This document shows positions 31,355-39,702 of a stretch of 64,000 bases of DNA, in pieces (within the stretch, counting starts at the first letter, position 1; each line of letters opens with the position of its first letter). The DNA comes from Spiroplasma endosymbiont of Clivina fossor (GTDB taxonomy: Bacteria > Bacillota_I > Bacilli_A > Mycoplasmatales > Nriv7): assembly GCF_964031115.1 (NCBI RefSeq), contig NZ_OZ035006.1, positions 1,178,001 to 1,242,000 on the forward strand, given 5' to 3'. The notes below the pieces were generated by a model. The model saw nothing but the letters and a program-made list of their open reading frames with translations, searched no databases and was not told the DNA's origin. The translations under genes and the position numbers were made by a program.

Positions 31355-31761
31355 GGGGGTGCACTGGATTCGACAGAAATAACAAACAATTAACTGCAGT
31401 GGTGTGGTAAACCTTATCTACTTCGAGGTGTTATAACCGGAAATAAAAAAGAACATCAAGCTATTCCAACATATATGTTAAATCATAACTTTGTTGGGGC
31501 AACATTAGTTGCTTAATTCAACCTTTTAAAGGATATAATAAATAGCACATTATTTTAGTTATCTAGGCTAGTTTAATGTTGATACTTGATAAACTAGATA
31601 TTGTGATGTTAATAAGCAATGTTGAAATTCTATTAACTAGTTAGAGATATTACTTGTTTATTCATATTTTTCTTTAATGAACTTTTCTTGAATAAAATAA
31701 ACTGTAGATGTTAATTGGGACTTATTTTTGGACGTGGGTTCAATTCCCACCATCTCCACCA
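31355..31761 (+). ncRNA. ssrA: transfer-messenger RNA (tmRNA)
   Basis: The 5' GGGGGTG pairs with 3' CATCTCC, followed by encoded ACCA. The T-arm GTGGGTTCAATTCCCAC and the D-arm segment CTGGATTCGACAG are typical. The tag frame runs from about GGA 31439 to TAA 31514-31516 and encodes GNKKEHQAIPTYM followed by LNHNFVGATLVA, a long mollicute-type degradation tag ending in Val-Ala. Rescues stalled ribosomes with SmpB. Confidence 0.95.
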
Positions 31762-31777
31762 TAAATGTAAATATAAA

Positions 31778-31812
31778 TAAAAAGTAAACTTATTGTTTAC
31801 TTTTTATTTTAT
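31778..31812 (+). terminator. ssrA terminator
   Basis: Stem AAAAAGTAAAC / GTTTACTTTTT with a TTATT loop and a T-rich tail, 17 nt after the tmRNA 3' end. Sequence is symmetrical and could serve both strands. Confidence 0.8.
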
Positions 31813-31825
31813 TGTTAAATAACAA

Positions 31826-31853
31826 GGACGCATAAAGTTTTGTTAGGTGGGAA
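31826..31853 (+). other. dif-like 28-bp motif at P2 left end
   Basis: Arm GGACGCATAAA, centre GTTTTG, arm TTAGGTGGGAA. P1-P4 homology starts at the first G. Compare E. coli dif, whose left arm is GGTGCGCATAA. Related motifs at 27473, 42049, 53373, 61912 and 62188. Confidence 0.5.
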
Positions 31854-32334
31854 AAGATTTGAATAAGTATTAAGACAGTCAGCAATGATTGTCTTTTTAT
31901 TTTATAAGATGTTAAAAATTTGTTCTTTGAAAATTAAATACAAGTGAATTAATAATGTTGGTATGTATTAAAGCACGATAAATTGTGGGTGGTCGCCATA
32001 ACCAAAAGAAGTTTACCAGTTAATAGATAACATCCTATTAACTATAGCAATTTGTTTCGTTTTGCAATAAAAAAATGAATGGGTGGATTTCCTAAAAATA
32101 TACACGCTATTAAATTAGTTCCAAGGGTAGGATGCGGATGTTAAAGTGTAAAAATTTCTATATAGGGGTATGCTAAGTTTAAAATTATTAAAATCTTTAT
32201 CTAATTAAAAAACAAAATTCAGTAACAAAGTTTGTTAAACACTTAAATCTGCGATATATAAGTGTTTAAAAAACTAAGTTAACTAACAACTTAGTTAATA
32301 TAACTTAGTTTATTTATAAGAGAGGTAATTTATT
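31854..32334 (+). other. P2 origin/intergenic region
   Basis: 480 bp without genes. It contains a terminator-like hairpin (31872-31905, AAGACAGTCA/TGATTGTCTT then Ts) and the stem-loop AAACACTT...AAGTGTTT (32237-32267). Direct and inverted copies of AACTTAGTTAA (32275-32312) lie just before the first gene. Highly conserved in P3 and P4. A plausible replication origin and early promoter. Confidence 0.6.
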
Positions 32335-32661
32335 ATGAAAAACATTGAAAACATTTTCTTAAATACTAAGAAATATCTCTTAAAAGAAACACAAAACGCA
32401 ATGCTTATTAAAGCCCCAAAAATTCCGTGATTTAGTGAACAAATCGGTATTTGGTTTCCAAAGCGATTTGTTTATAAAGGAAAATATGAAAATTCAATTT
32501 GCATCGGAATAATAAAAGATAGTAAATATCAAGTAATTTCAATTAATCAACAAGAGCAAGAAACCAAGTTAATTAAAGGCCAAGAATTATTAGGCTTCTT
32601 CATTGCCGAAAAAGAAAACAACAAAAAAGATATAAATTATAACTATTTTAAAGGAGTTTAA
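32335..32661 (+). CDS. phage early protein (108 aa)
   Basis: Homologue of 26665-26991 with a few changes (AMLIKAPKIPWFSEQ). AGAGGTAA ribosome-binding site. Related to the first gene of phage T, which is otherwise unlike SpV1. No recognised domain. Confidence 0.75.
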
Positions 32662-32663
32662 AA

Positions 32664-32885
32664 ATGAATATTGCGATTGGAATAATATTTATTATCATTT
32701 GCATAATGCTATTGGCATATTTTGCTTATAAAATTTATGCCAAAATAAAAATGCGAATTAAATATAAAAATGCCATTAAAAGTAATACTGGTAATTTTAC
32801 AAAAGACGAAAAAGTATTTATTGCTCGCTTTGAAGAATGAGTTAAAGCTCCTAATTCAAAAAACAATAACGCGGATAAAAAATAA
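32664..32885 (+). CDS. phage small membrane protein (73 aa)
   Basis: N-terminal TM helix (IAIGIIFIIICIMLLAYFAY), then a basic stretch and a charged tail. AAGGAG lies at the end of the previous gene. Overlaps the next start (TAATG). Confidence 0.75.
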
Positions 32886-33046
32886 TGTTTTGAAAAATTA
32901 TCATGGAATTCTTAGAACTGTTTGTTCCGATAGAAAAAATGCCTGCACAAGTTGCGTTTATTGCCGGATTAATTATTATCATTACTTTTCTTTTCGCCTT
33001 AATTTCAATTATGTATTTACCAATAAAAATGATTTTTGGGAGATAA
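32885..33046 (+). CDS. phage small membrane protein (53 aa)
   Basis: Coupled to the previous stop. One TM helix, ending MIFGR. Confidence 0.75.
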
Positions 33047-33049
33047 AAA

Positions 33050-33280
33050 ATGACAATAAACTTAAAAGAATTTAATTGAGAACAAATTAAACAAACTTTC
33101 TGAGATTTATTTATTCAAATTACAACTATTCCAGCTCATATTACTGGTGGTAAAGAAATTAATTTAACTGAAGAGCCACTTTGACTTTTAATAGCAAACA
33201 TTGCTTTTTGATTCTTGACAGCAGTTATGGTGTGATTTATTCTAATGCTACTTTGAAAAACCATATCAGTATTTAGATAG
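33050..33280 (+). CDS. phage small membrane protein (76 aa)
   Basis: Trp-rich amphipathic N-terminus (FNWEQIKQTFWDLF) and C-terminal TM helix; all copies agree closely. Confidence 0.75.
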
Positions 33281-33312
33281 AAGCAAAAGTAATGTCGCGA
33301 AGCTAAATTGTG

Positions 33313-33426
33313 ATGCATTCACAAAGAAATTCAAAATTAATTAGGAAAAAACACAATCGTGTTAAGGTTAATCGTGGTTTTAACAAATTTAAGAAAAACT
33401 TTGAATATAAATGATGAATGTTTTAA
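33313..33426 (+). CDS. phage small basic protein, shortened start (37 aa)
   Basis: In P1, P3 and P4 this protein starts MSRSYIVMHSQ. Here the Tyr codon is TAA (33304-33306), so the upstream ATG at 33292 gives only four residues. The next ATG (33313) would give a 37-aa protein with the basic core intact, but without an obvious ribosome-binding site. It may be inactive. Confidence 0.5.
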
Positions 33427-33445
33427 AAAGAAAGGGGGTGATTAT

Positions 33446-33691
33446 ATGTTTGGAATTTTCTTGGCCGATGCACCAGCAACAGTAGAAAAAATAACAGCTA
33501 GTGACGCGATGACTAAATTGTGAAATGCAATTATAACAGCGTTTACTAAAATGTGAGAAATTATTGCTGTTAATATGCCACAAGTCGGTAACTTCTTTGC
33601 TGACTACTGAATATTCATTTTTCCATTTATTTTGGCAATATTCTTTATTTGCTTTAAAATGTTTGAAAAATTACTTGGAGCTGTACGCTAA
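33446..33691 (+). CDS. plectrovirus major coat protein (81 aa)
   Basis: Begins MFGIFLADAPATVEKITAS; the C-terminal TM helix and KLLGAVR are the same as in P1. Very strong AAAGGGGGTG ribosome-binding site. Expected to be the helical capsid subunit. Confidence 0.83.
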
Positions 33692-33704
33692 CAAAAAAAT
33701 AAAG

Positions 33705-33778
33705 TGAGGTGCAAGATGAAATTTTGCAAATGAATAATAGAAAAAAATAACCATTTTATTGAATTAAATCGCACCTCA
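33705..33778 (+). promoter_or_regulatory. hairpin enclosing the ATPase start codon
   Basis: TGAGGTGC (33705-33712) contains the ribosome-binding site of the ATPase gene, and GCACCTCA (33771-33778) lies 53 nt into the coding sequence. They can form an 8-bp stem. Both halves are unchanged in P1, P2 and P3. The stem could lower ATPase translation relative to coat, or serve as a packaging hairpin on single-stranded DNA. Confidence 0.5.
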
Positions 33779-34702
33779 TTTTTAATTTTATGACATTGCG
33801 GAGCAATTTGATATATTTACAACGGTTATTTTAAAAACATTGTGAGCTATTTATTTTTAGCGGGTTGTATTTTAATTTTCCTTTTTAAAATTGGTAATTT
33901 AACACAAATTAACAAAGTTATTAATTTCTTAAAAAATTCACCATTAAATATTGTGATAGGTTCATTGGGAACTGGAAAAACCGCTTTTCTAGTATACGCA
34001 TCAAAATTACTAAAAAAGAAGAAATATCACATCGCCTCAACCTTTCCATTACTAGAAACTCAAAAATTAAGTTTAGGACATATGGGATTATTAGACTTTG
34101 ATTATCCGGTATTGCCAGACAAAACCTTACTTTTGTGAGATGAAACCAATTTATTTTTAGAAGGAACTGATTGAGAAAAAAATAATACCAAAAATGAAGA
34201 AACCGGTATTCAAGAATATTTCGCTCTGGCACGGCATTTCGGTCATATTGTGCTTGCTAGCGGTCAAAGAGATAAACATATTTGAGTTAAAGTTCGTGAT
34301 ATTGCCAATAATGTGATTGTGGGCATTCGTAAAAAACCCGTTAATATTTTTCGACCCTACTTAAAAGTCATCTATGGCACCTTTACTAGCATTGAAGAAT
34401 ATGAACGCTGACGAAACACCTTAATTGATGCTAAAAATAGTAAAAAGGGTCGTCGCATTAAATACCGGGATATTCCTGAACTTGATATTTATTTTTTTAA
34501 ACTAAAAATTCCCCTACCAATACTTAATACTTACAATTCTTTTTACCTAGCATTTTTAAGAGATTACTTAAATTCAAAAGTAAATCCTGATTATGAAGAT
34601 AAATACTATACTGATACGGCAATTGATTTAGAAGACTTAGAATACTTAAAAATGGATAAATTTAGCAAATTTTTAAGAAAAATGAAAGAAAAGGAACAAT
34701 AA
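33716..34702 (+). CDS. Zot/pI-like phage assembly ATPase (328 aa)
   Basis: Walker A GSLGTGKT (~residue 84), Walker B LLLWDE (~142), an internal hydrophobic segment (SYLFLAGCILIFLF), and conserved HIVLASGQRDKHIWVKVRDI near a sensor region. Filamentous-phage morphogenesis ATPase that acts at the membrane during extrusion. TGA Trp codons throughout. Confidence 0.88.
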
Positions 34703-34705
34703 AAA

Positions 34706-35026
34706 ATGGAAAATCTCGCAAAAATGGCCGACTTTCTTGCCCAAATGCTTTATAAAGTTTTTGATTTAATTTGAAGTCTTGAAGTGCCGGGAACAAAAAT
34801 TCAACTAATATTTCCCTTATTCTTAACGCTTGCTGTAGAATTTCTTATGGCAATTATTCTTGGTTTTGGCAGTCAACAAGTTAATTTAGAAAAGCAACGC
34901 CAATATGCCGTTAAAAATAGTGGTCGTTTAAGTGCGTGAGGAAAAGTTAAAAAACAAATAAAACCAATAAATCCAAATAAAATTAATTGAAAACAAAGAA
35001 ATAAAAAAATAAAACAAGGTAACTAA
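34706..35026 (+). CDS. phage membrane protein (106 aa)
   Basis: TM helix at ~35-55 and a long basic tail (KVKKQIKPINPNKINWKQR). Longest of the three copies; the tail differs among prophages. Confidence 0.75.
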
Positions 35027-35028
35027 CG

Positions 35029-35277
35029 ATGTTTAAACTAATTATTATTTTTATCTTAATAACTGTTCTTGGATTATTAGCTGGTAGTCATTTTGAAACT
35101 TTAACGAACTATATTAGCGAAGGCCTTGCCAATTTTAAAAAGTTTATTACTAGCAATTTAACAATTTTAGAACTGTTTAAACCAATGGCACGAACATTTT
35201 CACAACATCCAATCTTTACCATTCTTGGCGTTACTTGTGTACTTATTGCCTTATTTATTGTGATTAAAGGACGATAA
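35029..35277 (+). CDS. phage two-helix membrane protein (82 aa)
   Basis: As 10154-10402, two TM helices; ends FIVIKGR. Confidence 0.75.
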   Translation: MFKLIIIFILITVLGLLAGSHFETLTNYISEGLANFKKFITSNLTILELFKPMARTFSQHPIFTILGVTCVLIALFIVIKGR

Positions 35278-35299
35278 AAAATATGAAAGAAGAATTAAA

Positions 35300-36764
35300 A
35301 TGAAAAAACTTTTAGTAAAATTATTTAAAAAAGATAATTCAAAAGAAAAAGCGCTGTTAAAATTAAGAATTAAAAATTCTTTTAAAAAGCAATGGTTAAA
35401 AATAGCATTAAGTATCATTTTCATCTTTATAAGCTTATTAATTTGTGCATTAACAGCAATCGATACTAAATGAATAACCGGAACAAGTAACGAATTTAAT
35501 AATTTTATGAATAGACTTCTTGCAAAATTAATATGATAATTATAATTTTTAAATTTAAAATAAATATAAAAGTGTTATTAAAATAATTTTTAGATTATTT
35601 TTACAAATATTTTGTCATTAAAACATAATAAAAATTATTATTTACAATAAAAAAAGACTGAAATTTTAAATTATCAAATATATTTAAACTAATAGTTGTA
35701 AATTATAAATTGAAGCTATTAAATTAAATCTTAAAGCAAATCTTTTTCTACGATTTCGATATTTTTCACTAATAATTTTAAATTTTTTAAGTATAGCAAA
35801 AACATTTTCAATAACAATTCTCATTTTTGAAATTCGCTCATTATTTTGCTTTTCTTCTTTATTTAAAGGGTTTTTCTTTGATTTTCTTTTAGGAATTAAA
35901 ACATTATGATTAATTTTTTGTATGCCTTGATAACCTAAATCCACTAAAACAGTTGTTTCTGGTAAAAATTTAATTTTTGAATCTTTTAAAATTTTAAAGT
36001 CATGGTTTTTACCATAAGAAAAATCAGAACTAATAATTTTTTTACTATCTTTTTCAATTATAACTTGTGTTTTTATTGTGTGTTTTTTCTTTTTTCCTGA
36101 GTAGTGCTGTTTTTGTCTTTTTTTGGGCGTTGGATTTGGCTTTCAGTTACATCAATTATAACAGTCTTATCTTTGAAATAATCTTTTAATAGTGATTTTT
36201 GACCAGTAAGTTGTTGAAAATTAGGGTGTTTTATTAAAGTGTCTTCAATTCATTTGATATTTCTATAACAACTACTTTCACTAATATCATAACTTTTTGC
36301 AATATGAAAATAAGTTCTATATTCTCTTCAATATTCTAAAGTCATTAAAATACGATTTTCTAATGATAATTTATTGGTTCTTCCGCGACGAAATCTCTTT
36401 TTTAATTCTTCTATTTTTAAAATTTCTAGCATTTTATTAAAAGTAGTATGTTTAATACCAGTTAATCTTAAAAAATTTTTATCACTTATTTGATTATTTT
36501 TTTTTAAATTTCATTTAAATTCCACCTTTTTATTAAAAACAACAATTCAATTATATTTTAAATTAATTTTGCAAGAAGTCTAATGAAGAGATGGTTAAAT
36601 TCTTTGGAAAGTTCAATAGTGGTATTATGCTGGCAGGAATATTTGTTTTTTGATGAGGCGGAGCAATATATTTTGCAATTAAATTTGAAAAATTAATCCG
36701 CTTTATTGTTCAGAAAATTAGAGCAAAAAGAGTCTTGAAAAATGAAATCAAACAAACTCATTAA
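35300..36764 (+). pseudogene. phage two-TM protein interrupted by IS-B
   Basis: Codons 1-71 (35300-35512) and the rest (36582-36764) flank an IS-B; AAT is duplicated. Removing the element restores the 130-aa protein seen in P1. This membrane protein is therefore lost in P2 unless it is supplied by another prophage. Confidence 0.85.
35513..36581 (-). mobile_element. IS-B with frameshifted ORFA (1069 bp)
   Basis: Flanked by AAT (35510-35512, 36582-36584). One extra T at the run near 36500 adds an A to the KKNN stretch, so ORFA stops within a few codons of its start at 36514. ORFB (to 35684) is intact. The only full-length copy in this window that is clearly dead. Confidence 0.92.
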
Positions 36765-37014
36765 TTCTTTAAAAAAATATTGATGAATAATACTTAATTA
36801 CATTATATTCATATCTTTAAGTATAGTTTTATTGTTACATACAGATATTGAAAATTTGCAACAATTTATTAAAAATTTTGGAGCAATTGGTAAGTTAATG
36901 ATTATAGGTTATTCATTAGTGTGAGTAACCACAACAGAAATAGTAAACTGCTTAATTCGTTTTATATTAAAAAAGATTAAAACTAAAAGAATAATGAAAA
37001 ATAAAATATTTTAA
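36742..37014 (+). CDS. phage membrane protein (90 aa), variant
   Basis: Shares MKSNKLINSLKKYWW and the tail KRIMKNKIF with P1/P3, but the middle (YIIFISLSIVLLLHTDIENL) is different. A variable two-TM protein next to the variable adsorption gene. Confidence 0.7.
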
Positions 37015-37029
37015 AAAGGAGTGATAAAA

Positions 37030-38907
37030 ATGTTTATGAAAATATTTACCGTGCTAATTATTAGTTTCAATAACATTTTTACCATTTCCCAAAACATTAA
37101 CAATGCCAAAACAACAACACAATCACTAATTAGAAGTAAAAGGCAAAATAATGAATCATACGAATTAAACTTAAAAAAATCAAAATTAACACTTAAATCA
37201 TCAAAAAATGACAACAGCAAGTGAAATCAAAAATGAGAAATAAAAGTTAATGTAGAAAATGAATTTATGCCCAAAAACTTGCCTCCGCGAATGAAACTTA
37301 ATGATTGAGAATTTTATGTTGATAAAAATGACAAGATTACACTACCAATATTAAAATCATTAGAATATGATTTAAATTGAGAAAAAAACAGTGAACCAAG
37401 ATATTGAGAAAATAAAGATTTATTATCATATCAAAATAAAAAATTAAAAAACATAAAAATGAAAGTACAAGAATGAGATAAAAATGAAAGATATGCCAAA
37501 TGAAAAATATTAGAATTTGACGCACAATCAGAAATTAAACCCTCGACTGATATTGATTTACCAGAAAAAACCACCAAATTTGATGGCAACCATAACTATA
37601 ACGATGTTGTTGATAATCTTGATTACTTAATGATTCACCGTGGTGATTTTGATAAATTTAATTACTCGTATCTCTATTGAACGCCCGTATTTAATTTCAT
37701 TGACACCCTAGAAAAAGGTTATTACAAAGAATTTACGATTAAAAATCACGGCTTTAAAGACGAGAGCTATTTTTATCATAAAACTTCTAGTGATAAAAAT
37801 GTAGTAAATGAGAATGTTTTGAAAATTAAGGCATTTAACAAAACTCTAATTGCTGGAAATAAGTATTTACAATTGCTACACGGTGAAAATGAAATCTGAA
37901 AATATGGCACTACGAATTCTAACGATTATTACCTAATTAAATATCTTTTTGGTACCCTAAATTACCTCAATGTTAGATTTAGTTTTCTACGCTATGACCC
38001 CGATTTAAAAAATGATATTTACCTTTATTTTAAAAACAACATTCCTAGTATCAACAATAGCGATTACAAAAATGTTTTTAACGAAATCTATGAAATTCTT
38101 GGCAATTTCTTTGCTAGTTTATTTTATGCGACTTTTGATATGGACGAAAAAACTCATACCGAAATTGATTTTAAGGGTGTAGAAAACTATAAGAAGGATT
38201 ACTTTATTCAAATCGGTTTCTTTTATCGTTCATTAATTACCTTTTATCCCAAAAAATACTTAGTAAATATTATAGGAAACTCAGAATTATTACTAAGAAG
38301 TTATTTCTTTACTTTTGACAAAAAAATGCACCAAGATAATTACAATGCTATTAACAACACCAATAGTATTTATCAAATTGATTTTAATGTCCTTAAATCT
38401 TATGATAATAAACTCATTGCCTTGCCAACCAACAAAACCGCTAACAGTATTAATTATCTAAATACCGATATTGATATTCGTTATGGTATTAACATTTTTA
38501 CCTTAACTTTTCCACTTTATCACAAAGGGAATATCTCCAACTACAATTTTAAAATTTATGACTTTAATGTATTAAATTCAACAGCCTTTATCCCTGATGG
38601 CTCAAATAACAGTGAATGAGACGATTTAATTCCACCAGCAAATTGCAAATATTCTGGACGATGAATACCAACCTTTAATGATATTGGTTGTGCCATTCAA
38701 AATGCTAGTATCAAAATGATAAACTGAATACTCACAGCTTCACAAATCATCACGATTTTGCGACCGTTAGCAATTATTGCAAAAGCAACAGTTAACTTTT
38801 CAACCGCCATTTTTCCAGTTTTTAAAACGGTACCAGCTTTTTACTATACCTTTCAATTTTTAATCGGTTTTGCCATTTTTCTAATGATATTAAGAATTTT
38901 TGTATAA
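37030..38907 (+). CDS. plectrovirus adsorption (pIII-like) protein, 625 aa
   Basis: Signal peptide (MFMKIFTVLIISFNNIF), head domain at residues 41-163 (from NESYELNLKKSKL to KWKILEF) and a body conserved with P3 from TDIDLPE onward. Two C-terminal hydrophobic helices probably anchor it in the virion or membrane. AAGGAG ribosome-binding site. The head is repeated almost exactly in the next gene. Function as receptor-binding protein is inferred from position, size, secretion signal and modular variation. Confidence 0.85.
37150..37518 (+). repeat. 369-bp head-domain repeat, first copy
   Basis: Direct repeat of 39058-39426 within the adsorption gene. I count about five base differences and no indels. 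The coding frame is kept in both, and the similarity stops sharply at both ends. Confidence 0.92.
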
Positions 38908-38930
38908 TTATATATATATATATATATATA
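38903..38930 (+). promoter_or_regulatory. lipoprotein promoter with (TA)11 tract
   Basis: TATAAT (38903-38908, with upstream TG) overlaps the adsorption stop codon and runs directly into eleven TA units (38909-38930). The tract lies in the leader 32 bp before the lipoprotein ATG. Length changes could alter promoter strength or leader structure. Confidence 0.5.
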
Positions 38931-38961
38931 CTTGAAAAAACAAAATGAAGGAGTTAAATTT

Positions 38962-39450
38962 ATGAAAATTTTAAATATAATAGCTCTTTTGGGGATGACA
39001 ACATTGCCAATAGTTGGGTGTTCTAAAAAAGAAAATAAACCAATATTACAAATTAAGAATGAGTCATACGAATTAAACTTAAAAAAATCAAAATTAACAC
39101 TTAAATCATCAAAAGATGACAACAGCAAGTGAAATCAAAAATGAGAAATAAAAGTTAATGTAGAAAATGAATTTATGCCCAAAAACTTGCCTCCGCGAAT
39201 GAAACTTAATGATTGAGAATTTTATGTTGATAAAAATGACAAGATTACACTACCAATATTAAAATCATTAGAATATGATTTAAATTGAGAAAAAAACAGT
39301 GAACCAAGATATTGAGAAAATAAAGATTTTTTATCATATCAAAATAAAAAATTAAAAAACATAAAAATGAAAATACAAGAATGAGATAAAAATGAAAGAT
39401 ATGCCAAATGAAAAATATTAGAATTTAAAACTGAATTTAAAAATAATTAA
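38962..39450 (+). CDS. lipoprotein carrying the P2 adsorption-protein head domain
   Basis: A 162-aa lipoprotein: signal peptide MKILNIIALLGMTTLPIVGC with Cys20, a short linker, then residues ~33-155 matching residues 41-163 of the P2 adsorption protein with about three changes. It ends with FKTEFKNN instead of continuing into the phage body. The N-terminus (MKIL..ILPV/GCSKK) resembles the P3 lipoprotein, while the domain matches only its own phage. GAAGGAG ribosome-binding site. Proposed superinfection-exclusion factor. Confidence 0.87.
39058..39426 (+). repeat. 369-bp head-domain repeat, second copy
   Basis: Partner of 37150-37518, inside the lipoprotein gene. Confidence 0.92.
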
Positions 39451-39540
39451 ACTGTTAAAATCGCTACCCCAAAATGTAGCTTTATATGACGATACTGCTC
39501 TTAAACAATTTTTTCATTTTTTCTATTTTGACAAAATAAA

Positions 39541-39580
39541 AAAGCAGTATTTAAGTTTAAATACTGCTTTAGTAAAAATA
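39541..39580. terminator. bidirectional terminator between P2 and OTU gene
   Basis: AAAGCAGTATTTAA and TTAAATACTGCTTT form a long stem with A- and T-rich flanks, between the rightward lipoprotein and the leftward OTU gene. The region 39581-39702 holds nothing I recognise. Confidence 0.7.
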
Positions 39581-39702
39581 TTTTTAATCTTAATTTAAAT
39601 TAGATAATTAACAAATATATTAAAATTAAAATTTGAAGTCAGGTTATTTCTGCATAACACATATAAGAAATATTTTAATTTTTTAATTAATAATGTTAAA
39701 TT

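Larger units (their letters stand above)
31826..39536 (+). mobile_element. prophage P2, SpV1-like plectrovirus
   Basis: The most complete copy: dif-like end, origin region, 13 genes in the standard order, and a closing lipoprotein and palindrome. Interrupted once by IS-B (35513-36581). The left boundary is 12 bp after the ssrA terminator. The right boundary is set approximately at the ATTTTGACAAAAT palindrome shared with P3. Confidence 0.9.

Noticed and set aside
33136..33583. Open frames on the strand opposite the small phage genes and coat gene
   Set aside because: They overlap conserved plectrovirus genes, have no ribosome-binding sites, and are by-products of AT-rich composition.
38909..38930. 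TA tract as a telomere-like or hairpin end of the phage
   Set aside because: It lies between two genes of the phage rather than at its end, and fits a promoter/leader position.
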